The notes: a model not told the origin generated them from the letters alone. Positions 36,394 through 45,630 are shown, numbered from the stretch's first letter. The stretch is 64,000 nt of DNA from an uncultured Clostridia bacterium (GCA_937916395.1 CALFTN010000059.1:124001-188000), one strand, 5' to 3'. Numbers and translations: made by a program.

Positions 36394-37647
36394 TCAGGCA
36401 TTTAATACTTTTTCATAAATATTAAACAAATCACTCATATTTTTTTCTGCATCATAAAGTTCTTTTGCGTGTTTTTTTGAATTTTCTGAAAACTTTTGAA
36501 CTAATTCCTGATTTTCAAAAAGTTCACTTACATAATGTGCTAACATATATGGCTCATCGGCAGGATAAATAAAGCCTTCTTCACCATGAACCAGAAGATT
36601 TTTAATTCCACCAACATCTGAGCTCACTGTTGGCACACCTAAAAGCATTGCTTCGCCCACTGAATTAGATGAATTCTCTATTGAAGAAGCACATACGAAT
36701 ACATTTGACTTCAAATATCTTTCGCACATTGCATTTTCATCTAAATAGCCCAAAAATGTAATATGGTCCTTCAGACCATTTTCAATTATAAGCTTTTTAC
36801 AATACTGTTTATATTTAGTAAGTTTTATGTTTTCTATAAGTGGCAAATCTAAAAAAGAGTCGCCTGTTGTGTACAAGTGCACATCAGGGTATTTTTTTAC
36901 TAAATCTGCCATAGCTTCAATGATGAGGTGTAAACCTTTTAAAGGTGCATACCACTGACTGAAAAACACTGAATGTTTTTCACAATGCTCGTAACTCCAC
37001 TCATTTTTATAAAATGGTTTTCGCATTGTTTCATTACATTTATAATAATTAATATCTGGATTCAATCTTTTAACACAAGCTCTATCCCAGTCGGTTCTGC
37101 CAATTATATGCTTTATACTTTTTATTGCTTCTTCTTCGTATTTTCCGCGTGTTGAATAATTTTTTTGCCAAGTTTTCAAATTTTCGCGTCTTAAAAAATC
37201 ACGAAAAGAATAGCCATTAACTACTTCTTCCGGCAGATACGCTGTAAAATGCCTGCTTATAGCAGAAACCAAACCTTGAATTGTTATAACAATTCTATCG
37301 GACATATTTAGCTTCTCACAAGCCTTAACCATAGCAAGCGTGTGCGGAAACTCAGAACCAAAAATCTGAATAACGTCTGGATTATGTTTTTCTAAAACCG
37401 ACACAAAATATTTTATTTGTGAAGACTCTAAAGATGTCATTTCCTCCCATTTGTAGCTAATGAAAGTAACATCATTGACTTCTTTTTCTTCTAATACCGA
37501 ATCATGTCTCGGATATAAATACACAAGCTTTATATCCGGATTCTCAGTCATATTTCTATAAACAGAACTTATCCAGCTTTCTGGTTTTTCTGCTGTTTTT
37601 ATACCTGACTCTGGTATTAATGTATTACACAACCATAATATTTTCAT
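36394..37647 (-). CDS. Glycosyltransferase family 4
   Basis: The 417-residue GT-B enzyme has LWLCNTLIPESGIK at the N-terminus, SQWYAPLKGLHLIIEAM at the second domain and a donor site ASSIENSSNSVGEAMLLGVPTVSSDVGG. It is the first gene of unit A, translated after TATAGGAGT, with a structured leader and a perfect-looking promoter upstream. Confidence 0.88.
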   Translation of the reverse strand: MKILWLCNTLIPESGIKTAEKPESWISSVYRNMTENPDIKLVYLYPRHDSVLEEKEVNDVTFISYKWEEMTSLESSQIKYFVSVLEKHNPDVIQIFGSEFPHTLAMVKACEKLNMSDRIVITIQGLVSAISRHFTAYLPEEVVNGYSFRDFLRRENLKTWQKNYSTRGKYEEEAIKSIKHIIGRTDWDRACVKRLNPDINYYKCNETMRKPFYKNEWSYEHCEKHSVFFSQWYAPLKGLHLIIEAMADLVKKYPDVHLYTTGDSFLDLPLIENIKLTKYKQYCKKLIIENGLKDHITFLGYLDENAMCERYLKSNVFVCASSIENSSNSVGEAMLLGVPTVSSDVGGIKNLLVHGEEGFIYPADEPYMLAHYVSELFENQELVQKFSENSKKHAKELYDAEKNMSDLFNIYEKVLNA

Positions 37648-37757
37648 AAATACTCCTATAAAAAGTCAAGTGGTTTTTCACCGACTCCTATAAACAAAAA
37701 GTTCCCTCCTGGTTCGCGGCTCGCACAAAGTGCGTCTATGCGTGAGGGACTATATCG
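37648..37757 (-). ncRNA. Structured 5' leader of unit A, family not recognised
   Basis: The predicted leader of about 110 bases contains nested pairings: TCCCTC (37749-37744) with GAGGGA (37708-37703), and inside it CGCAC with GTGCG (37734-37722) around an AAA/TTT loop. Further down, TTTATAGGAGT occurs twice, once before a GTG at 37681 that opens an 18-codon frame overlapping the GT4 start. This could be a riboswitch, a leader-peptide attenuator or a regulatory stem. I could not match it to a known class; a T-box was considered and dropped. Confidence 0.45.
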
Positions 37758-37762
37758 GTATC

Positions 37763-37792
37763 ATTATATGCATATTTTTAAAATATGTCAAC
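37763..37792 (-). promoter_or_regulatory. Sigma-A-type promoter for unit A
   Basis: TTGACA (37792-37787) and TATAAT (37768-37763) both match consensus on the minus strand, with an 18-bp spacer. This is among the strongest promoter matches in the window. Confidence 0.82.
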
Positions 37793-37885
37793 AATTTTTT
37801 TGGAAATTTATAAAATACAAAAAATAAAATTGTTATACATTATATATAGCGTGTTTGTGTATTAAGGGTTCAATGTTGAATTTAA

Positions 37886-38677
37886 TTACTTATTTATTTC
37901 AAATTTATCATTTTCACTTAAATCTAACAATTTAACAATATTCTCAAAATTCACCTTTGCAGTTTTTAATGCTTCTGTTTTATGTGCATCACTACCAAAA
38001 TAGAACTTGCAACCACATTCCTTTGCAATAAAGAAAGGTCTTAACAAAGCTTCTTTTTCTTCTTCTGAATTAAAAAGGCTTTTCATATTAAGCTCTATTC
38101 CTACGCCTTTCTTTGCACATTCAGAAAAAATATTATATAAATCATTGGTTTTTAAAAGTGAAACAGCCTTTGCGTGATTTGCTTTAAAAACGTGGGTTCC
38201 CGTTAAGTGTGAAACGCCCATTTTGTGCCAAGGTAAATCTTTTTTCAATAGCTCTTCAAATCGTTTTAACCAAAGGTAGGCGGCTTCTTCTGGTATCTGT
38301 GGTCTTTTCTTTACTGTGTACCCCTCAAGGTGCAAGTGAGTTGTAGAAACAGTAATAAAATCAAAAAAATCAATATGCTCGTCACTTACACCTAAAGTAA
38401 AGTTATAATCCATCTCTGCTTCTGCACCAAAGAGAAATTTTACTTTTTCATCTTGTGGCAGTGGCAGAGCTTTTGTTATGTAACTGAATTTTTGCTCAGG
38501 ATGCCATTCATCTACACTTTTAACACTTTCATCCCACAAATGATTTGTGAGACATACAGCTTTATAATCATTATCTTTAGCATATTTCAAAATTGTTTCA
38601 GGTGTCTGATTTTCATCGTGACAACAGGGCGAAATTGTAGAATGAATATGAAAATCGTGGTCGACTATATATTTCAT
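37886..38677 (-). CDS. PHP domain phosphoesterase (histidinol-phosphatase-like)
   Basis: The 263-residue protein has the PHP metal motifs: HDFHIHS (near 7), TNHLWDE, GAEAEMD, HLHLEG, GVSHLTG and FYFGSDAH close to the end. It hydrolyses a phosphoester with a trinuclear metal site; substrate unknown. The ATG at 38677 has an AAGGAGATG site. A longer frame starting at 38869 would run into the divergent gene and is rejected. It is not the CpsB type of capsule phosphatase, whose start sequence differs. Confidence 0.88.
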   Translation of the reverse strand: MKYIVDHDFHIHSTISPCCHDENQTPETILKYAKDNDYKAVCLTNHLWDESVKSVDEWHPEQKFSYITKALPLPQDEKVKFLFGAEAEMDYNFTLGVSDEHIDFFDFITVSTTHLHLEGYTVKKRPQIPEEAAYLWLKRFEELLKKDLPWHKMGVSHLTGTHVFKANHAKAVSLLKTNDLYNIFSECAKKGVGIELNMKSLFNSEEEKEALLRPFFIAKECGCKFYFGSDAHKTEALKTAKVNFENIVKLLDLSENDKFEINK

Positions 38678-38695
38678 AGTATCATCTCCTTTTTT

Positions 38696-38701
38696 ATAAT
38701 A
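38696..38701 (-). promoter_or_regulatory. Possible -10 box for the PHP gene
   Basis: TATTAT on the minus strand lies 19 bases before the ATG; the -35 at the right distance (TTTTAA) is weak. Listed as a tentative promoter in the divergent intergenic region. Confidence 0.35.
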
Positions 38702-38735
38702 ACATATACTAACGAAGTTTAAAAGGATTTTTATA

Positions 38736-38764
38736 TTGATATACATTTTTGTTTGGTGTATAAT
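38736..38764 (+). promoter_or_regulatory. Sigma-A-type promoter for the galactoside operon
   Basis: TTGATA (38736-38741) and TATAAT (38759-38764) are spaced by 17 bp and lie about 36 bases before the GTG start of the GH42 gene. No clear operator palindrome or catabolite-response (cre) site was seen beside it. Confidence 0.75.
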
Positions 38765-38799
38765 CAACTTAATATTATTGTAAAACAGAGGTAGTAACA

Positions 38800-40812
38800 G
38801 TGGCAGACAAAATTTTTGATTACATAATTCACGGTGGTGACTATAACCCTGACCAGTGGTTACAAACACCAGAAATTATAGATGAAGATATGCGTCTTAT
38901 GAATTTAGCACACGTAAACAGTGCTACTGTAAGCATCTTTTCCTGGGCAATGTTAGAGCCTGAAGAGGGCGTTTATAATTTCGGATGGTTAGATAATTTG
39001 TTAGATAAATTGCATGAAAATGGTAAAGATGTAATTTTAGCAACACCATCTGGTGCAAGACCAAACTGGTTGGCGCAGAAATACCCAGAGGTGTTACGTG
39101 TAGAAGAAACAGGAATTCGCAACGAATATGGCGTAAGACATAACCATTGTTTAACTTCGCCAATTTACAGAGAAAAGGTAAGAAATATAAATACACTTCT
39201 CGCAGAAAGATATAAAAATCACCCTGCAGTAAAAATGTGGCATATTTCAAATGAATATTGTGGCGAATGTCATTGTGATTTATGTCAGGAGGCATTCAGA
39301 GAGTGGCTTAAAAAAGAGTATGATAACGATTTAGAAAAGCTCAATTTTAAGTGGTGGAGTGGCTTCTGGAGTCACCAGATTACCGATTGGTCACAAATAA
39401 ATTCTCCAAAATTCAGGGGTGAAAATCACGTTCCTGCTATGAAGCTTGCATGGAGAAGATTCGTAACAGACAGCACAATTTCATTTTTTGAAAACGAAAT
39501 TGCTCCTTTAAGAGAAATCACACCAGATATACCAATAACAACAAACTTTATGAGATTATACGATGGCATAAATTACCAGAAATTTGCTAAAAAACTCGAT
39601 TTAGTGTCATGGGATAACTACCCTGCGTGGGATAGAGGCTTCAATGAAAAAGAGGCTTGTAATGTTGCGTTTGTTCACGATGCTTTCAGAACAATGGGTG
39701 GTGGCAAACCATTTTTTATGATGGAAAGCACACCTTCACTTGTGAACTGGCATCCTGTAAACAAATTACCAATGCCAGGAAGACAAGAGCTTTCTTCAAT
39801 TCAGGCAGTGGCACACGGAGCAGACAGTGTTCAGTATTTTCAGTGGAGAAAAAGCCGTGGCGGTCATGAAAAATATCACGGTGCAGTGGTTGACCATTGT
39901 GGCCACGAAAATACAAGAGTGTTTAAAGAGGTAGCACACTTAGGCGAAGTGCTCCAGAAATTAAATAATGTTGTAGGTGGCAGAAGTGAAAGCAAGGTTG
40001 CTGTTATTGCCGATTGGGAAGAAAGCTGGGCTACACAATATTTCTGTGGCTTCAACAATGAGCATAGAGAATATTTTGAAGAATGTACAAAATGGTATAA
40101 GCCATTCTGGGAAAAAGGTATTTCTGTTGATGTAATTGCCATGGATGATGATTATGAGAAATATGATTTAGTAATTGCTCCATTTCTTTATATGTTAAAG
40201 GATGGTACAATAGAAAAAATTGAAAGCTATGTTAAAAATGGCGGTAATTTTGTTACTACATATCTTTCCTGTATGGTAGACAGAGATGACCTTTGTTTCT
40301 TAGGTGGCTTCCCTGCAGAAAGCTTAAAAAAAGTTTTTGGTATCTGGGCAGAAGAAACAGACTCTTTACCAGAGGGCATGAAAAACATTGCTTCATATAA
40401 TGGCAAAAATTACGATGTTGTTCACATTTGCGACTTGTTACATTCACAAGGGGCAGAGGTTTTGGGTAGCTACGAAACAGATTTTTATAAAGGCAGACCG
40501 GCTATAACTGTTAATAAATTCGGTAAAGGTAATGCATATTATGTTGCGTTCAGAAATGATGAGGATTTTACAAAAGATTTTTGCGAGGACTTAATTAAAA
40601 AAGTTTCAATTAAAGGTGATACAGAAATAAAAGCAGAAAATGGCGTAAGCATAAGAAAGCGTGGAGATGTTATTTTTGTGATGAACTTTGCGGACGAAAT
40701 CAGAAAGGTGACACTTGACGGAGAATATTTAAACATAGCTACAAATGAAAAAATCTGTGGTGAAGTTGAACTTGATGTTTGTGAATATTTAATTTTAGAA
40801 ATCAGGAAATAG
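38800..40812 (+). CDS. Beta-galactosidase, GH42 family
   Basis: The 670-residue protein follows the GH42 pattern: HGGDYNPDQW at the start, IFSWAMLEPEEGVYNF, acid/base E152 in HISNEY, the zinc-binding cysteines in CGECHCDLCQ, and nucleophile E309 in FFMMEST. A trimerisation domain follows from about residue 400. It has no signal peptide and should cleave beta-galactosides in the cytoplasm. The start is GTG, with AGAGG 8 bases before it. It leads an operon with a GPH symporter and a GH4 enzyme. Confidence 0.95.
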   Translation: MADKIFDYIIHGGDYNPDQWLQTPEIIDEDMRLMNLAHVNSATVSIFSWAMLEPEEGVYNFGWLDNLLDKLHENGKDVILATPSGARPNWLAQKYPEVLRVEETGIRNEYGVRHNHCLTSPIYREKVRNINTLLAERYKNHPAVKMWHISNEYCGECHCDLCQEAFREWLKKEYDNDLEKLNFKWWSGFWSHQITDWSQINSPKFRGENHVPAMKLAWRRFVTDSTISFFENEIAPLREITPDIPITTNFMRLYDGINYQKFAKKLDLVSWDNYPAWDRGFNEKEACNVAFVHDAFRTMGGGKPFFMMESTPSLVNWHPVNKLPMPGRQELSSIQAVAHGADSVQYFQWRKSRGGHEKYHGAVVDHCGHENTRVFKEVAHLGEVLQKLNNVVGGRSESKVAVIADWEESWATQYFCGFNNEHREYFEECTKWYKPFWEKGISVDVIAMDDDYEKYDLVIAPFLYMLKDGTIEKIESYVKNGGNFVTTYLSCMVDRDDLCFLGGFPAESLKKVFGIWAEETDSLPEGMKNIASYNGKNYDVVHICDLLHSQGAEVLGSYETDFYKGRPAITVNKFGKGNAYYVAFRNDEDFTKDFCEDLIKKVSIKGDTEIKAENGVSIRKRGDVIFVMNFADEIRKVTLDGEYLNIATNEKICGEVELDVCEYLILEIRK

Positions 40813-40839
40813 AAAATAGATTTTCTTGGAAGGTAGTTT

Positions 40840-42273
40840 ATGAAAGAATTTTTAATTGGTTTACTTGTTGTGTTTATTGCATTTATTTTAATTTTAATCT
40901 TCAATGCATTAAGAGTAAAACTTACCGCACGAAAATTGAGAGAAAGAAAAAAACACAAGACAAAAGAAGAGCAGATAGAGTATGCAAACAGACTCTCAAA
41001 AATGATAAAGTGTGAAACGGTGTCAGAAGAGGGCTCTTTTGACGATACAGAATTCAAAAAGCTCCGAGACGTAATGAGTGAGCTTTTTCCTGAAATCCAT
41101 AAACAAGCCGAAAAAATGATATTTTCTGACGATTGCTGGATTTACAAAATAAAAGGTAAAGACGAAAGCAGAAATTTAATGCTTATGAGCCATCACGACG
41201 TTGTAGCTGTTACGGGTGAGTGGCTTCATCCTGGCTTTTGTGGTGAAATTTTTGACGATTGCTTATGGGGCAGGGGTACGGTTGATACTAAAACCCCACT
41301 CTTTGCTGAGTTTCAGGCAATTGAAGAATTGCTAAGAGAAGGTTTTGTTCCTGAATGTAATGTGTATATTGGTTCTTCTCATAATGAAGAAATCGGTGGC
41401 GATGGTATTCCAGAAGCACTTAAATATTTTAAAGAGAATAATATAACCTTTGAAACAATACTTGATGAGGGCGGTGCAATAATTTCGCCACCTCTTGCAG
41501 GAATAAAAGCAAACTGTGCTATGATGGCGGTTCATGAAAAAGGCAGATATACGCTTAATTGCTATGCAAGAGATACAGGTGGGCATAAGGGTCTTTCTGC
41601 AAATAGTAACACCCCGGTTGCAAGAATGTCTGCATTTATTACAGAAGTAAACACTAAAAATATATTTATAAAAAGGCTTTATCCAGAGGTAAAGGGAATG
41701 TTTACACATCTTTGCCCATACACACCATTTGTTATGACAATTCTTTTTTCAAATCTTTGGTGCTTCGGCTCTCTTTTAAAAACAGTTATGCCAAAGCTTA
41801 ATGCACAAGCAGGTTCAATGGTTGGTACAACCTGTTCATTTAACGAGATTAATACAAACAAAAAAGAAAAATATTGTCACGGGAAGGCCTTTCTTCGTCC
41901 TGTAAAAGAAGAAGACTTAGAAAAGGATTTAGAAGAAATAAAGAAAATTGCAAAGAAGTATGATATTGAGTTGGTTCCTGCTGAAAATAATGAATGCTTT
42001 AAGGCAACCAATGTAAACAATAAATCAGTTCAATACACAAAAGAATGTATAAATGAAATTTTCCCGGATGTTATTCCTGCACCATATATTTTACCAGCAG
42101 GAACAGATGCAAGACATCTTTGTGGAATTTCAGAAAGTGTAATTCGTTTTGCGCCAATAGAAATGAATGATAAGCAATTTGCTTCAGTTCATAGCGAAAA
42201 CGAACACATTTCGCTTGAAGCAATAGCAAATTGTGTTGTGTTTTACAAGCATTACTTAAAAAATTATAAATAA
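40840..42273 (+). CDS. M20 family metallopeptidase with N-terminal membrane segment
   Basis: The 477-residue protein has a membrane helix at residues 4-25, then the M20 motifs: LMSHHDVVAV, WGRGTVDTK and SHNEEIGGDG, which supply the metal ligands and catalytic Glu. The overall layout resembles PM20D1/carboxypeptidase S enzymes. It would hydrolyse a peptide or N-acyl amino acid. Its place in a galactoside operon is unexplained. Confidence 0.9.
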   Translation: MKEFLIGLLVVFIAFILILIFNALRVKLTARKLRERKKHKTKEEQIEYANRLSKMIKCETVSEEGSFDDTEFKKLRDVMSELFPEIHKQAEKMIFSDDCWIYKIKGKDESRNLMLMSHHDVVAVTGEWLHPGFCGEIFDDCLWGRGTVDTKTPLFAEFQAIEELLREGFVPECNVYIGSSHNEEIGGDGIPEALKYFKENNITFETILDEGGAIISPPLAGIKANCAMMAVHEKGRYTLNCYARDTGGHKGLSANSNTPVARMSAFITEVNTKNIFIKRLYPEVKGMFTHLCPYTPFVMTILFSNLWCFGSLLKTVMPKLNAQAGSMVGTTCSFNEINTNKKEKYCHGKAFLRPVKEEDLEKDLEEIKKIAKKYDIELVPAENNECFKATNVNNKSVQYTKECINEIFPDVIPAPYILPAGTDARHLCGISESVIRFAPIEMNDKQFASVHSENEHISLEAIANCVVFYKHYLKNYK

Positions 42274-42286
42274 GTGAGATAAAATT

Positions 42287-43936
42287 ATGGGTGAAAAAAT
42301 AAAACAGGCAATAGGAATAGAGGGTACTTTTAAAGAAACTGTATGGCCTATGATTCAGTATTGCTTTGCTAATATATTTATGGGTGGCGGTGGCTACATC
42401 ATAACTATGTATTTTTCAATGTTCTTAACGAATGTTGTTGGTATGGAACTGCGTCACGCAACCTTTATTATGATGATAGCAACTGTATGGGATGGTATAA
42501 ATGACCCTATTATGGGCTTAATTACTGACAGAACACGTTCAAAATATGGCAGACACAGACGATATTTACTTTTAAGTATTCCTCCACTTGTAGTGTCTTA
42601 CATAATGCTCTGGAATTCATTTGGGATTGATGGTAAAGAGCATCCGACCATTGCAGTTTGCTATTATGCTTTTGCTTATATACTTTACAAAACGGCGTAT
42701 ACAATGGTTGATGTTCCACATACAGCAATGTTACCAACATTGGCACCAGAATATAACAAGAGAACACAATATACTTCTGTAAGCTATATTTTCAATTCAG
42801 TGGGTATGGTGCCGTCATATATTATTCTTTTAATATTCTTATGGGCATTCGGTTCATCAGATGGGCTTTCAAAAGAATCTAAAATGCCGTTTTTGTTAAC
42901 TGGTATTGTTCTTTCCATTGTGTATGCCTGCTCCATATTTGCTACGTTTAAAACCTGTAAAGAGCCAAGTTCATTAGATGAAGAATTACCGCCACTTGAT
43001 ATAAAGTTTGCAATAAATGAATATATTCAGGTGTTCAGAAACAAGTCGTTCCGTGATTATTTTTCAATGTCTTTTTTCTGGCAAATGGCTCGTAGCTGTT
43101 TTTCAACAACTAATGTTTATTACATAACGTATCTTGTTAATCTTTATAAATATTATCCGCTTTTCAATACGTTTGCAGGTATTTTTGAAACACTTGCTTT
43201 CCCGCTTAATTATGCATTAACGATGAAAAAGGGTAAGAGTAAATGCGGTGCCGTTGTTACTCCGTTTATGATTGTAGGTTTGCTTATTGCGCTTTTTGTA
43301 AAACCCGCTACACCAGGTGGAAATGTTATGCTTACACTTGTTTTGATGATTTTAGGTGGTGCGGTGCTTTATCCGTTTGGTATGAGTGGTTTAGGCTTTG
43401 TAAGTAACAACGTTTTACCTGATTTAACCGATGTTGATGAACTCATAACCGGTAGACGTCGTGAAGGTGTTATTGGTACATTCAACACCATGGTGAAGCA
43501 AGTTACAGGTGGCATTATGACCTTTATGGTTGGTACTCTTTTAAATGCCTTTGGACTTGTAACTGGTAACGAGGGAGTTTATATTGAGCAGACTGCAACG
43601 GCTTTGTGGGGTATAAGAATTTGCGTAGCAATTCTTCCTGCAATAAGTGCTACAATCGCATACCTTTTATTAAAACGCTTCAAAATGACTAAAGATGACC
43701 ACACAATGATAAGGGCTGCTATTGCAACTAAACACAAATATGGCACAGTTACATTAACTGAATATGAAAGAGAGCGTTGCGAACTGCTTTCTGGTTACAA
43801 ATTAGAAAACACCTGGCTTGGTACTTATGAGAATGATGCTGAAGTGCACAGATTGGAAAAAGATATACAGGGAAATTATTTAATTCTTCTTGAACAAGAA
43901 GCAGAACTCAAAAAACAATTAGCGGAGGCAGAGTAA
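42287..43936 (+). CDS. Glycoside-pentoside-hexuronide (GPH) family sugar:cation symporter
   Basis: The 549-residue protein has about twelve membrane helices and the MelB-type signature DGINDPIMGLITDRTRSKYGRHRRYLL after helix 2. A C-terminal cytoplasmic tail of about 90 residues ends in a charged helix. It would import a galactoside or other glycoside for the cytoplasmic GH42 and GH4 enzymes. It overlaps the next gene by one base (TAATG). Confidence 0.92.
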   Translation: MGEKIKQAIGIEGTFKETVWPMIQYCFANIFMGGGGYIITMYFSMFLTNVVGMELRHATFIMMIATVWDGINDPIMGLITDRTRSKYGRHRRYLLLSIPPLVVSYIMLWNSFGIDGKEHPTIAVCYYAFAYILYKTAYTMVDVPHTAMLPTLAPEYNKRTQYTSVSYIFNSVGMVPSYIILLIFLWAFGSSDGLSKESKMPFLLTGIVLSIVYACSIFATFKTCKEPSSLDEELPPLDIKFAINEYIQVFRNKSFRDYFSMSFFWQMARSCFSTTNVYYITYLVNLYKYYPLFNTFAGIFETLAFPLNYALTMKKGKSKCGAVVTPFMIVGLLIALFVKPATPGGNVMLTLVLMILGGAVLYPFGMSGLGFVSNNVLPDLTDVDELITGRRREGVIGTFNTMVKQVTGGIMTFMVGTLLNAFGLVTGNEGVYIEQTATALWGIRICVAILPAISATIAYLLLKRFKMTKDDHTMIRAAIATKHKYGTVTLTEYERERCELLSGYKLENTWLGTYENDAEVHRLEKDIQGNYLILLEQEAELKKQLAEAE

Positions 43937-44421
43937 TGGAAAAAATAAATATTGCAGTAACTACACCAGTAAGAAAATACAGTAAGTTGCAGAGTGTTTT
44001 GTTTTATGCAGTTCAATGGACATGGGGACTTCCTGTAAATGTAGTAGGTTTAATTGCCTATTTAATCTGCACTAAAATTTTAAAAAGACCACACAGTAAA
44101 TTCGGCTTTTCAAATATAGTTTATCTACCTTGGAATGCTGGCGGACTTTCAATGGGACTTTTTATATTTGTTCGTGATGAAAAAGAAAAAAAAGAGTGGA
44201 TTTATAATGTGAGAATTCACGAGTATGGCCACACATGGCAATGTCTTCTCTTAGGTCCGCTTTATTATATTGTTGTAGCTCTGCCATCAGTAATCTGGTG
44301 TAACTGTTTCCAGAAATACAGAGAGAAAAATAACGTTTCATATTACAAACTCTATTGCGAATCCTGGGCGAATTCGTTTGGTGAGAAGTTTACAGGCTTA
44401 AAAAGAGTAAACGATAAATAA
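43936..44421 (+). CDS. Small membrane protein with HExxH motif, putative metallopeptidase
   Basis: The 161-residue protein has hydrophobic segments at about 30-50, 70-80 and 110-125, an HExxH motif in RIHEYGHTWQ and a downstream Glu in CESWANSFGE that could be a third zinc ligand. I do not recognise a named family. It is translationally coupled to the symporter and followed by the PLC-like gene, so it may process or fold a membrane or envelope partner. Function is inference from the motif only. Confidence 0.7.
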   Translation: MEKINIAVTTPVRKYSKLQSVLFYAVQWTWGLPVNVVGLIAYLICTKILKRPHSKFGFSNIVYLPWNAGGLSMGLFIFVRDEKEKKEWIYNVRIHEYGHTWQCLLLGPLYYIVVALPSVIWCNCFQKYREKNNVSYYKLYCESWANSFGEKFTGLKRVNDK

Positions 44422-44432
44422 GGTGTGAAAAT

Positions 44433-45572
44433 ATGAAAAGAATAATAATTTCGTTATTATCATTATTTGCCGGTTTATTTGTTGTGCTTCTTGGCATATT
44501 TATTGTTGCGGTTGTTTCTAACATAAACGTTATAGACAAAAACATTAAATTTCAGGAAGAGCATTTAAACTATTTGGAAACAGAGTATTATAAAAACTAT
44601 ACTCCTAAAAATGAAGCTGATTTAGCCGATTTTGATTTAAAAAAGGCAATCGAGGATGGTATAAAGCTTAATGAAATTGCAATTTTAGGTACACATAACA
44701 GCTACCAGACCTTAGCGACTGCTGAAACTCGGTTTTTGATGGGCATAATTGATGCTATTACACTTAAAAAATTAGGGCTCAATACCTTCGATTTTGAAAT
44801 GGATACTTTGACAGAACAGCTCGAAATGGGTGTAAGAAATGTTGAAATAGATATTGAAACACTTGATAAGGATAATAAAATTGAATTTAAGGTTACTCAC
44901 AATTCACTTATTGATAATGCTTCAAGTGCGTATGATTTCGAGAAGGCATTAAAAGAAATAAAAATGTGGTCAGACAACAATCCGAACCATATTCCGGTAA
45001 TTATAATCGTTGAGCCAAAAAGCTTTGTTATCGAAATAAACGGAATGAAAAAATTCTCGTTAGAGTATGCAAAAGAGCTTGAAAAAATAGTAGCGGATAC
45101 TTTGGGTGAGTCACTTTTAACTCCTGCTGATATGTTAAGAGATTATGAGTCCTTCAAAGAGATGCGCGAAAAAGATGATTGGATTTCATTGAAAGAAGCA
45201 CAAGGGAAAATTCTTGTTCTGCTTCACGATTGTGATGTCACAGAAAGCTACATAGCGCTTGATGAAACAATCAGAACACAAAAAATGTTCCCTATGCTTC
45301 GCTATGACGACAGAAATGAAAGCTACACTTCATTTATTTTAGAAAATGACCCTTGGAATGCCGATAGCCGTAAGGCTGAAAGTATAGACGAATGCAAGCT
45401 TATAATAAGAACCCGTGCAGATAAATATCCGAATTACAGTGCTGAAAGATATGAGGTTACAGAAAACTGTGGTTCGCAGATTATAACAACAGATTTTCCT
45501 GAAAAAATAAACGGCAACGAAGAGAATGTTTATTCATTCAATGGTAAGAAGATAAAATTAATAAAGAATTGA
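44433..45572 (+). CDS. PI-PLC-like phosphodiesterase, membrane-anchored or secreted
   Basis: The 379-residue protein has a hydrophobic N-terminal segment (about 5-28), then a PLC-type barrel: ILGTHNSYQT with the first catalytic His, GVRNVEIDIE with acidic metal ligands, FKVTHNSLID with the second His, and VIIIVEPKS. It best fits the calcium-dependent bacterial phosphoinositide-PLC group. The substrate could be a phosphodiester of glycerol or inositol at the cell surface. It lies 11 bases after the HExxH protein. Confidence 0.82.
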   Translation: MKRIIISLLSLFAGLFVVLLGIFIVAVVSNINVIDKNIKFQEEHLNYLETEYYKNYTPKNEADLADFDLKKAIEDGIKLNEIAILGTHNSYQTLATAETRFLMGIIDAITLKKLGLNTFDFEMDTLTEQLEMGVRNVEIDIETLDKDNKIEFKVTHNSLIDNASSAYDFEKALKEIKMWSDNNPNHIPVIIIVEPKSFVIEINGMKKFSLEYAKELEKIVADTLGESLLTPADMLRDYESFKEMREKDDWISLKEAQGKILVLLHDCDVTESYIALDETIRTQKMFPMLRYDDRNESYTSFILENDPWNADSRKAESIDECKLIIRTRADKYPNYSAERYEVTENCGSQIITTDFPEKINGNEENVYSFNGKKIKLIKN

Positions 45573-45597
45573 CATTCCCTACTATTTATTGTAATCT
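45569..45597 (+). promoter_or_regulatory. Internal promoter for the GH4-YhcH gene pair
   Basis: TTGACA (45569-45574), overlapping the PLC stop codon, is followed after 17 bp by TAATCT (45592-45597). It can transcribe the GH4 and YhcH genes separately from the rest of the operon. Confidence 0.6.
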
Positions 45598-45630
45598 AAA
45601 ATTAATTTGAAAAAGCTTGGAGGAATGTTT

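Noticed and set aside
37690..37760. T-box riboswitch, because of CCTGGTTCGCGG and GAGGGAC on the plus strand
   Set aside because: The AGGGTGGNACCGCG core is not present, no aminoacyl or amino-acid gene follows on the plus strand, and the strong promoter points to minus-strand transcription.
37886..38677. CpsB/Wzb-type capsule phosphatase
   Set aside because: The PHP motifs are there, but the N-terminus and spacing fit histidinol-phosphatase-like proteins, and there is no tyrosine kinase for it to act on in the window.
38678..38869. 64-residue N-terminal extension of the PHP protein
   Set aside because: It would overlap the divergent GH42 gene and its promoter, while the ATG at 38677 has an ideal ribosome site and starts right at the first PHP motif.
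40539..41057. Long reverse-strand frame of 172 codons across the GH42-M20 junction
   Set aside because: It is antisense to two well-supported genes, with low-complexity Ser/Phe/Ile composition typical of a shadow frame.
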